The notes under the pieces are model-generated. The model did not search any database. It saw only the letters and a program-made list of their open reading frames with translations, and was not told the DNA's origin. Positions 35,001-43,000 of a DNA stretch of 64,000 nucleotides are shown here, piece by piece. This stretch comes from Acidobacteriaceae bacterium. Its GTDB lineage: Bacteria; Acidobacteriota; Terriglobia; Terriglobales; Acidobacteriaceae. Position 1 is the stretch's first letter. The number at the start of each line of letters is the position of its first letter. Both the position numbers and the translations under genes were made by a program. Where the stretch lies: assembly GCA_003138515.1 (NCBI GenBank), contig PLGG01000035.1:61766-125765 (forward strand), in the 5' to 3' direction.

Positions 35001-35573
35001 CTTCGTCGTCTCGCGCATCTTGAAGCGCGTAATCAGTTGGCACAGATTCTGGTAGCCGGCCTGCGACGCGCACAGCAGCACCACGCGCGCCGGCTCCTCG
35101 GGAAACTGATTCGGCAGCCATTCCGGCGGCGTGAGGCGGCTGCCCAGCGAAGACACCGCAATCTCCGCGCCAATGTGCGCCTTCACCCTGCACGGTTGAG
35201 CGGCCGTATGAAAGCGCGCTGCGCCGTACACGCCGTTCCGGTCGGCCAGCGCGATCGCCGGCATCTCCAGTTCCACTGCGCGCTGGATCAACTGCTCCGG
35301 CAGCGTCGCCCCGGCAAGAAAGCTGAATGCGCTCGTCGCGTGCAGCTCAATGTATTCGCCGTCTCGCGCGAGTGTCCACGATCGCGGCTCATCCCCGCCG
35401 CTCGCCGCTGCTCGCGTTCCGGCTTCGGCGCTCGACTCCGCAGCGGCCGCCGGCCTGTACGCATCGTTTGGATGACAGACTGGCGTCCCCGGTGAGCGTG
35501 CATTCGGCACCGAGTGCGTATTCGGAATATCGATGCTCTGATCAGTCGTAAAACGCCTCCAGCCGCCACGCAT
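32001..35573 (-). CDS. dnaE2: Error-prone DNA polymerase III alpha, DnaE2
   Basis: 1190 residues, somewhat longer than typical DnaE2 (~1030-1080). Order: PHP domain (ELHATSAFSFLAGATLPEQL near 75, then YAEEKDREMLDVF), C-family polymerase core with catalytic Asp in PDIDLDLASGDER and GRGSAANSAVCYAL, helix-hairpin-helix region (LNRKELVALAQIGALNSLGE), and C-terminal OB fold (VTIAGCVIARQRPGTAKGFV). It replicates past lesions with ImuA/ImuB. The first ~70 residues and a segment near 990-1043 are extra; the latter includes AVPTLRCAKDGAPAEQRG and is repeat-derived. The start overlaps imuB by 32 bp, but the true start may lie nearer residue 70. Confidence 0.95.
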   Translation of the reverse strand: MRGGWRRFTTDQSIDIPNTHSVPNARSPGTPVCHPNDAYRPAAAAESSAEAGTRAAASGGDEPRSWTLARDGEYIELHATSAFSFLAGATLPEQLIQRAVELEMPAIALADRNGVYGAARFHTAAQPCRVKAHIGAEIAVSSLGSRLTPPEWLPNQFPEEPARVVLLCASQAGYQNLCQLITRFKMRETTKAEGAATVEDLEEFSDGLICLTGGEEGPLAAALARGGECEARKTAERLAAIYGRGNLYLELQRHQEREEECRNQALLRTAESLGLPVIATNGVRYAEEKDREMLDVFTAIRHHTTLDRAGRLLARNDARHLRTAREMAALFSDIPEAVANTRIVSDRLEFTLANLGYEFPHYPMPEGETMDSFLAKRVEEGVRKRYGSPAKRHLLAKARAQVKHELTLISKLGFAGYFLIVWDIIRYCQWRGFLVQGRGSAANSAVCYALELTAVDPVGMELLFERFLSENRGEWPDIDLDLASGDEREQVIQYVYERYGGLGAAMTANVITYRGRSAAREVGKALGFEEEQSARLSGLMGHWEWRGPNDTMEKHFWQAGFDVRHPRIARYLDLCLRMKNLPRHLGQHSGGMVICAGLLNRVVPIERASMPGRTVVQWDKEDCADLGLIKVDLLGLGMMAALKESIELIPRHYGKQVDLALLPEDPLVYETLCKADTVGMFQVESRAQMASIPHNAPVRFYDLVVQVAIIRPGPIVGKMMHPYMRRRQGKEEVTYPHPLLEPVLKRTLGVPLFQEQLLRMAMTVASFTGAEAEELRRAVGMRRSMQRMKDLEGRLRAGMTRNGVDAAAQDNIVQGISSFAMYGFPESHAASFALIAYASAYLKVHYLAAFTCGLLNNQPMGFYSPAVLVKDAQRHGLRVRPIDVQRSEWLCTLEAETDRSVSLRMGMNYAKGLRQSSAEAVIAARGTADFKSVDDLARRVPELNRKELVALAQIGALNSLGEVEHRRDALWQVEWAGRPVGPLLRGAEVGRGEPQVGQSASQRVSKSAVPTLRCAKDGAPAEQRGATAEPSEKNSGGGATAVDRVAAMPLRQMTTEERLAADYAGTGLTTGPHPMAYTRAELRAEGVFSARELEVLKSGRRVTIAGCVIARQRPGTAKGFVFLSLEDETGIANVILTPDVFERDRLVVTRNRFLRIEGPVQNQEGVIHVKAQRIVPLEVTRVEVRSRDFR
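32497..32545. repeat. Hairpin repeat inside dnaE2 (CCTTCGC-GCA-GCGAAGG)
   Basis: CCATCCTTCGCGCAGCGAAGGGTGG forms a strong stem; on the minus strand it is translated as PTLRCAKDGAP. A further G/C repeat (GCTGTTCTGCGGGTGCCCC) adjoins. I recall this peptide as a repeat signature of acidobacterial genomes. Confidence 0.7.
32551..32593. repeat. Octamer tandem repeat (GCTGACTC) inside dnaE2
   Basis: GCTGACTT-GCTGACTC-GCTGACTC-GCTGACTG-GCCAACTT, read in frame as QSASQRVSKS. Lies beside the hairpin repeat, so both share one insertion site. Confidence 0.8.
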
Positions 35574-37194
35574 TCCGCGCCCGATCGCGCGTCAACAGGC
35601 ACGCTACCAACGCTCCACCACTGCAATCGAATCCTGCGAATGAATCCGGCGTTTTGAAAGGGCACGACCGGGGTGCCCACCCAGTGGGTGGGTCGCGTGC
35701 CGTATCGCTCGCAAAATTATTGTGGGCTTTAGCCCCTGAGGAATACTTTTCTGCACGCACCGCCAGCACATCCCACTCTTCGCAGTCCCACGCACCGTCA
35801 CACGATTTCAGCGCCCACCAGCAACCGCTCGTCCTCCACGGCCCGTACGCCGCCGCAATCTCGTACAAATTTTCCTGGTCGCGAAAAACTGCGGGCTTCG
35901 TCGCCCGCATCGTCACGCGCACCGCCCGCGCCGGCCGCACCCGCCGCAGCGCCATCCGCGGCGTCGCCTCCATCTCTGCTTCGCTCCCACCGTCCGCAGC
36001 AAACCCCTCCATGCGGAATCCGTCCGCGCGATGCGTATCCTCGAGCACAGGCGACCCCACGCGCGCCTCGCCCACCATCGCCCGCAACCGCACCAGCGTC
36101 ACATCCAGCCGCGAGGGCTCCGGCGTCTGCGGCGCAAACAATCCCAACTGCACCTTGCTCTGCGCTCCCGCTTCCGCCCGCAGCGCGAGCCGAACCACAG
36201 CCGCCTGCGGAGGATGCGTTCCGATCTCCAGTTGCAGCAGCTTGAGCAGAAATTTCCGGTCAATCGTCGGCACCGCCGGCCGGATCGCGCAACCATGCGT
36301 CACAGCGCCCTCGAGGCCCATCTCGGCCGTCAGCGAGCGCAGCGCCAGCGCCCGTCCCGCGGCCCGCGTCGCCAGGCAATCGATCATCCGCGCGCCCACA
36401 AAGAGCAGGGAATCGATCTGCTCCACCGGCGTCTCGAACTCGCAAAATTCCTCCAGAGCAAACGCGGTTTCGATCGGCTCGAACGTATGCTCCGCTTCGC
36501 CGCGCGCCAGCGCCCGCCACACGCGCGCCTTCGGCCCCATCCGCGCCACCAGCTCCGCCTCGGGCAGCGCCGCCAACTCGCCAAGCGTGCCAATGCCCCA
36601 CAGCGCGAAGGTCGCCGCGTACTCTTCATCCAGGTTCAACGCCGTAATCGGCAGCTTGACCAGCGCCTCAGCCTCCGTGCCTTCGGCGATCACCGCGATC
36701 CCGCGTATGCTCGCCGCTTTCATCCGCACCGTATCGAAATTTGCGCTCACCGCAACAGCCGCGCGGAATCCCGCCGTAGCCAGTTCCTCCCTCAACCGCT
36801 CCGCCAACTGTGCGGGCGGCCCAAACAGCCGCTCCGTGCCAGCAATGTCCAGCACAAAAGCGCATGCCGTCTCCGAGCCCGCGCCGCCGCCCACCTCTTC
36901 GATCCGCGGAGAAAACTTCGCCGTGCACTCGAGCATCACCGCCCGCGCCGCCGCCTCATTCTCCGCCGAGCGCTTCAGCAGCCGTAGCCCTTGCATGCTC
37001 TCCGCTTCGAGCCGCGTCATTCCCACTGCCGCGCCCTTCCTCTCGGCCAGCCGGTTCAGCGAGCAGACCCACTCCTCGGGTGCGCGTCCATCCAGCACCA
37101 CCACCGGCTCCGTCTGCCAATCCGTCCGCAGCCGCAGCAATGCTTGCGAGGGAAACTCCGCCGCCCATGCGCACACAAAAAGCTTGCCGTTCAT
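35542..37194 (-). CDS. imuB: ImuB, catalytically dead Y-family polymerase-like protein
   Basis: 550 residues from the ATG at 37194, which overlaps the imuA stop by 4 bp. Y-family fold, but the first catalytic strand reads LFVCAWAAEFPSQALL, without the Asp that binds metal, as in all ImuB. A beta-clamp-binding motif QLGLF lies near residue 348. ImuB bridges DnaE2 to the sliding clamp. The C-terminus includes an inserted stretch of about 40 residues (SSGAKAHNNFASDTARDPPT and following) between VRAEKY and FDCSGGALVACLL, encoded by hairpin repeats at about 35640-35760. Confidence 0.93.
   Translation of the reverse strand: MNGKLFVCAWAAEFPSQALLRLRTDWQTEPVVVLDGRAPEEWVCSLNRLAERKGAAVGMTRLEAESMQGLRLLKRSAENEAAARAVMLECTAKFSPRIEEVGGGAGSETACAFVLDIAGTERLFGPPAQLAERLREELATAGFRAAVAVSANFDTVRMKAASIRGIAVIAEGTEAEALVKLPITALNLDEEYAATFALWGIGTLGELAALPEAELVARMGPKARVWRALARGEAEHTFEPIETAFALEEFCEFETPVEQIDSLLFVGARMIDCLATRAAGRALALRSLTAEMGLEGAVTHGCAIRPAVPTIDRKFLLKLLQLEIGTHPPQAAVVRLALRAEAGAQSKVQLGLFAPQTPEPSRLDVTLVRLRAMVGEARVGSPVLEDTHRADGFRMEGFAADGGSEAEMEATPRMALRRVRPARAVRVTMRATKPAVFRDQENLYEIAAAYGPWRTSGCWWALKSCDGAWDCEEWDVLAVRAEKYSSGAKAHNNFASDTARDPPTGWAPRSCPFKTPDSFAGFDCSGGALVACLLTRDRARNAWRLEAFYD
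35645..35760. repeat. Compound repeat inside imuB
   Basis: GGGGTGCCCACCCAGTGGGT (near-palindromic G/C block) and GGGCTTTAGCCCCTGAGG. The second matches the core of the intergenic repeats at 27861 and 18811. It is translated in the imuB frame. Confidence 0.7.
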
Positions 37195-37973
37195 GCAAGC
37201 CTCCCCGCGTCGGTGTCCCACGCCGCATGTGTCTGCCATGTCGCGGCTGGCGGCTTGCGCGTCGTAATTTCAATGGGTGCCTGCCGCTCTCTCTCGCGCC
37301 GCACCGCAAACTCGAAGCCGCGCAGCACCGTCCCGTCCGCTGGCTCCGCGTTCCGCGCCACGCACTCCAGCACCACCGCCGCAGCCGACTGCGCATACCC
37401 CCGCGTTCCCACAACGACGAGCGAGCACTGCGTCCTCTCCGCAGCCTGCCTGTATCGGAACCACGTCGCCAGCGGAATGCGGCTCGCTTGCTCCGGCGCC
37501 GTATCGCCCAGATCGAGCACAATCGCTGCAAATCCCCCGGCCTGCAGCAGCAGGTCCGTCGCCCTCAGCCCCTGGTCGAGCCTCGTCCATTGTGGCTTCG
37601 CTCGCCACCGGCCCGCCGTCTTTCCCGCCTCCTCACGGCAGCGCATCCACAGCAGTTGCTTCAGCCGCACGCCATTCGCCGCGGCCGACTCGGGATCGAA
37701 CGCGTCCGACACGTCGACCCACGCGCACGCCCGCTCCTCCGCCGTCCTCTGCGCAACAAACTGGAGCGCCAGACTCGTCCGTCCCGACGACGCCGCTCCT
37801 GTCAGCTCGCTGATCGCCCCCACCGGCAGCCCGCCATGCAGCAGCTCGTCGACCGCCGCAATTCCCGTCGTCGCAACCTCGTCGATCGCGCGCGGCGCAG
37901 GCGTCAGCGCCGCTGGAAACCTACGTTCCAGCGCGTGCTCGATCTCCAAACGAAGTGCGGCGGCAGTTGGCAT
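37191..37973 (-). CDS. imuA: ImuA, RecA-like mutasome protein
   Basis: 260 residues. RecA/SulA-like core: IAAVDELLHGGLPVGAISEL, P-loop LTGAASSGRTSLALQF, VDVSDAFDPESAAANG. The P-loop Lys is Arg (GRTS), so ATP hydrolysis is probably weak or absent; this exchange is in keeping with ImuA-like proteins as non-canonical RecA relatives. ImuA works with ImuB and DnaE2 in SOS mutagenesis. First gene of the three-gene operon, 22 bp after a candidate SOS box. Confidence 0.88.
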   Translation of the reverse strand: MPTAAALRLEIEHALERRFPAALTPAPRAIDEVATTGIAAVDELLHGGLPVGAISELTGAASSGRTSLALQFVAQRTAEERACAWVDVSDAFDPESAAANGVRLKQLLWMRCREEAGKTAGRWRAKPQWTRLDQGLRATDLLLQAGGFAAIVLDLGDTAPEQASRIPLATWFRYRQAAERTQCSLVVVGTRGYAQSAAAVVLECVARNAEPADGTVLRGFEFAVRRERERQAPIEITTRKPPAATWQTHAAWDTDAGRLA

Positions 37974-37994
37974 ACGATCCGAGGCGCCTCTAGT

Positions 37995-38009
37995 ATTTCG
38001 CCTTTTGTT
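37995..38009 (-). promoter_or_regulatory. Candidate LexA/SOS box before imuA
   Basis: TTTC-N7-GTTC (plus strand), also seen as TTCGCC-N5-TTCGCC direct repeats with 11-bp period, 22 bp upstream of the imuA start. It matches 7 of 8 fixed bases of the alphaproteobacterial GTTC-N7-GTTC LexA site. The LexA motif of this organism is not known. Confidence 0.45.
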
Positions 38010-38193
38010 CGCCTAATGTACCGCCAAAATACCTCGCCTGTCAAAGCCCAAATTCACAGATTTTCAGAATCTCGGCCGGTTTTCTGTTTTGGCTATCCAG
38101 ATCAACGCACAATAGCTAGACGGTTCATAACCATATTTATTATCTATAGCATGCACTCGAAAAACAGGCAAGCCTTCCCTCGGCCAAAGAACC

Positions 38194-38270
38194 CCGCCAA
38201 CTCGCCAACGTGCGCTTCAGCACACGCTAACTCGCCAACTTGCTACCTCGCTCCCTTGCTCCCTGCTCGC
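38194..38270. repeat. Octamer-type degenerate repeat (ACTCGCCA / GCTCCCTT)
   Basis: AACTCGCCAACGTGC, CTAACTCGCCAACTTGCTACC and TCGCTCCCTTGCTCCC; reaches into the last codons of the terminase gene, so its C-terminus (AGSKGAR) is repeat-encoded. Confidence 0.7.
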
Positions 38271-39931
38271 CCCACCAGCTCCGCCCTTGCCGCCAGCCCC
38301 ATCGCCATGGCCATCACCCGGTCGTCGTGCGTTCCCGCCTGCGCCCCGCTGCTCCCATTCGCCTGCCGCACAAAGCTCCGGCACTCCCCCAGCAGCCGCC
38401 GGCTCTGGAACCGCTCCGGCTCCTCGACCAGTGCCGCATTCAGACACCCCAGCATTGCCGGCCGACTCACGCTCGTCGTCAGCCAACCCGCCTGCCCGCC
38501 CTGCCGGTAAATTCGCCCGTACTTGCACGCTGTCTCTGCCAGCGCCAACACGCACGAGCCGTGGTTGTTCCGTTCCACCACCAGCCACGCCCCGTTGTAC
38601 TCCGCCGCCAGATCGGTCACAAACCGCGCCAGCTCCAGCCCGCCCATGTGCCCGGCAAACTCCGCGCACTGCAACCCCGTCTCCATCTCCAGCACCTCGG
38701 CCGCGGAGTAGTCGCCCTCGCTTCCACCTCCCGCCGGATCCACCGCCACTACATACTCTCTGCCCTTCACCGGCGGCAGCCATATCTCCAGCTCCCCATT
38801 CTGTCTCCGCATCACCGGCTCGGGAACCGTCTTCATCCGCTCCTCCACCGCCGCCAGCTCAAACACGCTCTCGCCGCTCGCCAAAAAGCAGCTGTCCTCA
38901 TCTTCGGCAAACTCCTGCCGCGCCAGCCCGCGAAAATCCGCCCGAATCTGCCGCCGGTACCCGATCTGCCGCAGATCCAGCCCACGCTCCGCCATCAGCG
39001 CCCGCTCTTCCTCCGTCAGGCTCGCCTTGCCCACTGCTTTTGCCCGGTACCCCGGCTCCATCCACCACGGAAAGAAGTGCCGCACCATCCCCGTCTCGTC
39101 GGCCTTCAGCCACTCCTCGTGAAAGCACCCTCCTACTCCCTGCGGTGTCGACTCCAGCACCATCTCCGCTCCCGGCGCCAGCGTCGCGCGCAGTCCCGCC
39201 AGGATCTCCGCCGCATCCCCAGGCCAGCGCGCCAGCTCGCTACAGTGCAGGTTCTGCACCGTCAATCCCCGCCCCGCGTTCCGGTCGGCCGCGCTCACCA
39301 CGCGATACTGCGCATCGATCCGCGGGAACACAATCTGCCGTACATTCGACCGCGCCGTCCTCAGCGGCCCCTTGCGTACCCTGTCCGGCAGCCAATCCGC
39401 AAACCGGTGCACGATGCGGAAAATCTCCTCCGCCGCCTCCTGCGTGTGCGCCACCTCCAGCGTTAGTGTTCCCGGCTGCGTGATCGTTTTCAAAAAGAAT
39501 CGCGCAGCCACCCACGTCGTCAGCCCCATCTGCCGCGCCTTCAGCACAATATTCCGCTGGCCGCGCTTCTCCTCAAACGCCTGCTGCACGGCATTGGCCG
39601 CCAACTTCGTCGGCTTTCCCTCGCGCGTTCTCACCACCAGCAAGGCTTCCGCCAGCGCGATCGCCACATCGCTCCCACCCACGACGTGCGACGGCGTATC
39701 CAGTATCTTTCCGAGCTTCTCCAACTCCCGTCTGCCCAGCTTCTTCTGGATCGACTTGATTGCCAGTGCCGCGACCGCGCTTTCCTCATCCACTGCCGCC
39801 ACCTGTCCCTCCTGCTGGATCTCTCGCCGCGTTCGTGCCCGCACATGCAGGCTTGGCGCGCGACCGCCCAAGTCGCGCGTCAAGCGAAGGCGCAACTCCG
39901 CCCCCGAGCCGCACCTCCGATCTCGATCCAT
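38243..39931 (-). CDS. Phage-type terminase large subunit
   Basis: 562 residues from the ATG at 39931. ATPase part: Walker A-like VLKARQMGLTTWVAARFF (near 120-140), Walker B/acidic VQNLHCSELARWPGDAAEIL, motif III LESTPQGVGGCFHEEW. Nuclease part: VVAVDPAGGGSEGDYSAAEV, VVERNNHGS and GTHDDRVMAMAMG, supplying the three acidic residues of the RNase H-like fold. All motifs for packaging motor and DNA cleavage appear intact. No small subunit, portal or capsid gene is near; its upstream neighbour is a giant secreted spike-like gene. The N-terminal ~60 residues are basic and low in similarity. Confidence 0.85.
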   Translation of the reverse strand: MDRDRRCGSGAELRLRLTRDLGGRAPSLHVRARTRREIQQEGQVAAVDEESAVAALAIKSIQKKLGRRELEKLGKILDTPSHVVGGSDVAIALAEALLVVRTREGKPTKLAANAVQQAFEEKRGQRNIVLKARQMGLTTWVAARFFLKTITQPGTLTLEVAHTQEAAEEIFRIVHRFADWLPDRVRKGPLRTARSNVRQIVFPRIDAQYRVVSAADRNAGRGLTVQNLHCSELARWPGDAAEILAGLRATLAPGAEMVLESTPQGVGGCFHEEWLKADETGMVRHFFPWWMEPGYRAKAVGKASLTEEERALMAERGLDLRQIGYRRQIRADFRGLARQEFAEDEDSCFLASGESVFELAAVEERMKTVPEPVMRRQNGELEIWLPPVKGREYVVAVDPAGGGSEGDYSAAEVLEMETGLQCAEFAGHMGGLELARFVTDLAAEYNGAWLVVERNNHGSCVLALAETACKYGRIYRQGGQAGWLTTSVSRPAMLGCLNAALVEEPERFQSRRLLGECRSFVRQANGSSGAQAGTHDDRVMAMAMGLAARAELVGRAGSKGAR

Positions 39932-40036
39932 CAATCTGTCTTGTCTTTGTCGCGGGTGCCCTGTTTTGTCTCTGTTACGCGTGGCGCACCCTCGCCACCG
40001 CGGTTTTGCGCGCAGGGCGCCATCGCCCCCTCGCCC

Positions 40037-40089
40037 CCGAAGTCCCGAAGTCCCTTGGTCCCTCGTTCCCTTGGTCCCTTGGTCCCTGT
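40037..40089. repeat. Octamer tandem repeat (TCCCTTGG)
   Basis: GAAGTCCC-GAAGTCCC-TTGGTCCC-TCGTTCCC-TTGGTCCC-TTGGTCCC: six 8-bp units in the 162-bp gap between the spike and terminase genes. Confidence 0.82.
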
Positions 40090-40093
40090 CGTC

Positions 40094-43000
40094 TCAATAC
40101 CCGCCGCACCAGTACTTGATCGTGTACGCCGTCGAAGCCGTCAGCGCAGTGTTCGCGGTTATCGTGATCGCCGTCGTGCTTTCCGTCCACGTATTGCTTG
40201 TGATCAATCCTGTCGCGCTCAGCGTGCTCACCATGCAGTTAGCTTGGTTCGTGTGTGTGTTCGGAAAACTCAGCGTTGCCAGCGTTCCCGTCGTCGGACT
40301 CGTCCCTGTCGTCAGTGTCACCGTCCCGCTCACGCCGTCGCACACGTGGCTCGTCGCGCACGCAATGGTCGGGCTCGATCCCGCCGCCGCGCCCGCTGCC
40401 ACGCCCATTGACCCTGTCCCCATGATGAACTTCCCTTGCAGATAGCCCGTCGCCGTAGTGTTTCCGCTGCCCGACACTTGGAACGCCGCGGTCGAAGAAC
40501 TCGACCCGCCCTCATACACAATCAACCCGCCCGTCCCCGATCCGCTCGTGTTATTAATCACCACCGCGTTCGCGCCGGCCCCGGCATTGATCGTCGTGTT
40601 CGCATTTGCCGGCAGAATGACCCGGTCCAGCGAATTCACCGCATCTGTCACCCGCAGGTAGTTCGTTCCGTCCTTGCGCAGTTGCCATTCCGCGGTGCCC
40701 GAATAGTTGTTGAACTGCAATGCTCCAATCTGCTCTGCACTCGATCCCGGCTGAATTGCCAGCGTCTGATTCGAATTCGCCCCATTCTGCAGCGTCGCGT
40801 TGCCCTGCATGGTCGTCGCTCCGCCCACGCTCAGTGTTCCGCTCAGCGTCTCTGATGCCCCCGCCAATGTTCCGCTCACCGTCGGCGCAGACAGCGTCGG
40901 GCTCGTCGCCAGCACCACGCTGCCGCTTCCTGTCGTGCTCGCTGCCACCGGCTGCCCGGTCGCATTCGTTCCCAGCAGGCTCGCCGAAGTCGGCACCGCT
41001 CCCCCATTGATCTTGCTTACAGTGGGGTTCGGATAGCTCCCCCCAAGATCGCCGCCGGCAGCCCCGCTTGGAGCCAGCCCCGAAGGCGTGCCCGAGATTT
41101 GCGAGTACGCCACCTGCGCGCACGTTGGACCGCCGGTCGTGTCTCCCGTCTCGTATTGGCCCGTGGTGCAGGTGCTTGTCCCGGCCTTCGCAGTCAGGCT
41201 CGAAAGCGGCACGCCGCTATCTTGCTCTTGGCCTGAGGTGCCGGTATAAGTAACCAGGTCGCCCGAGGCCGAAGTTGCTGGTCCGGTAGGCACCGCTGCG
41301 CCTGCGCCCGTGGTGTTGATAGCCGCCGAGCTCAGCACCGGCTGCTTTCCGTTGTAGTCATGTTGAAGCGGCCTGATCGCAACGAACTCAATCTGCGCGT
41401 CATTGCTAGGACTCGATACGCTCACCCCAAACGAAGAAGTGGAGTAGGACGTAAAGTCAACCGCTATTCCATCGCTCGCCCAGGTCGATGAGCAGCTGGG
41501 CGAGTCCGTCCCGACAGTAGTGTTGGTCGCATAGACGGTGAGCGTAATCGAAGTTGAAGCCGCACACTTGAAGCCAAAATAGATGATTGCCTTTGTCGCC
41601 GGAACTTCGGCCCCGATAATTGCGTGACCTCCATTGCTGTAGTCCTGTGTAATCATGCTGTAGAACTTCAGGATGAATTTGTTGGAGAGTCCAACCGCAT
41701 AGGCTTGCCCAAAATAGGCCGTCGAATCAACGGAAGTTTGCGCCGAATCATTTGGGCCAAGGGCTAAGAAGTCAACCGGGCCAAATATAAGATCGGTGTC
41801 GCTCGGATAGGGACTCGCGGCATTTCCGTCCCGGATGAAGTCCGCTGTCCTCGCACCAACAGGCTGATCGAAAATGGTTTTCGAGATCGTCGAACTGCGA
41901 CTAGCGCTTCCGCCGCCGGATGGGTTGAATCCCCGCAGGATGATTTGGTTTCCGATGCCATTGTCTATCGGCTGAACGCTTTGGAGTGAGCCTGTGGACT
42001 CGATATAGTTGCGCGAACCATTAAACTGTGGAGTGCCCCCCCACCCACAATGTACGCAGGAGGAATCATTGGCATCCCAGATTGGGCCAACTGTTCCTCC
42101 CACCGCGCCGCCAAGGAAGGTGTTGAAGAGGTAGTACCCATTCCCCTCAACGCGCCAGCCAAAGTTGTTTACTGAAGTGCCCTCGGTCTCAGCTACGTTG
42201 ACGGTCCAACTGCTAGGAGTGTCTCCGTCGGAGACTCCTGACTGCAAAATCTGCGGGCCGTATCCACTTCCGTCATAGACCTGAATCCCACTCAGACTTC
42301 CTTCGCCGCCGTCGTAACTGATCCACGGGTACCCATCTGTCCAATATCCACCACGCCAACTCAGGTAATCCTGTAGACCTTGCGACTGGTAAGAATCGAG
42401 TTCGGACGGAACGAACATTGCGCCATAATTTAGGCCTTCCAGCGAGACGTTAGTCGCCGTAAATCCATATGGCGCATAGCATCCCTGCATGAAGATGCCG
42501 GTGGATGCATTCTGGGAGGCGTTTGACAAGCCGTAAAATCTGACGTTAGTCAGTTCGTCCAGGTCGTTGCCGATATTTCCGCCCACCGTATAATGCGCGC
42601 TATTTCCGTCCTTGCAATCGAAGGCCAGAGCCGCGTTTCCAGCCGTCTGTGTCACGGGCAATCCAGCAACGGAAATGTAGGCTGAAGCGTTCGTGACGGT
42701 GGTCGATGCAGCAGCGGCAAGCGTCACCGTTCCGACCGCGCCTGTCGAACTGGAACAAGGGGACACAGAAGAAATGGAAGTGACCAAATTGGAGCCACCA
42801 GAGCCAGCCCCGTTGACCTGAATCGCCTGCCCTACGTCACCACAACTAAAAAGAGCATGGGGCGACGTGATCGCGGCGCTGCCACCTGTCATCGATGCAT
42901 CTTGTACCCATCTACCCGGCCAGCGGTGCGGAAAGCTGGAAGATGCGTTGACTGAATCGTCTACTTCAAAAACGATGTCGCGAATTGACCACGACGGGCG

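Noticed and set aside
35654..38510. Two long open frames (over 530 codons each) on the plus strand opposite imuA, imuB and the terminase
   Set aside because: They are products of high-GC codon usage on the opposite strand: low-complexity Arg/Ser/Pro-rich translations, no ribosome-binding site, and they oppose well-recognised genes.
40037..40089. Repeat tract considered as a CRISPR array
   Set aside because: Units are 8 bp, contiguous and degenerate, with no spacers and no cas genes.
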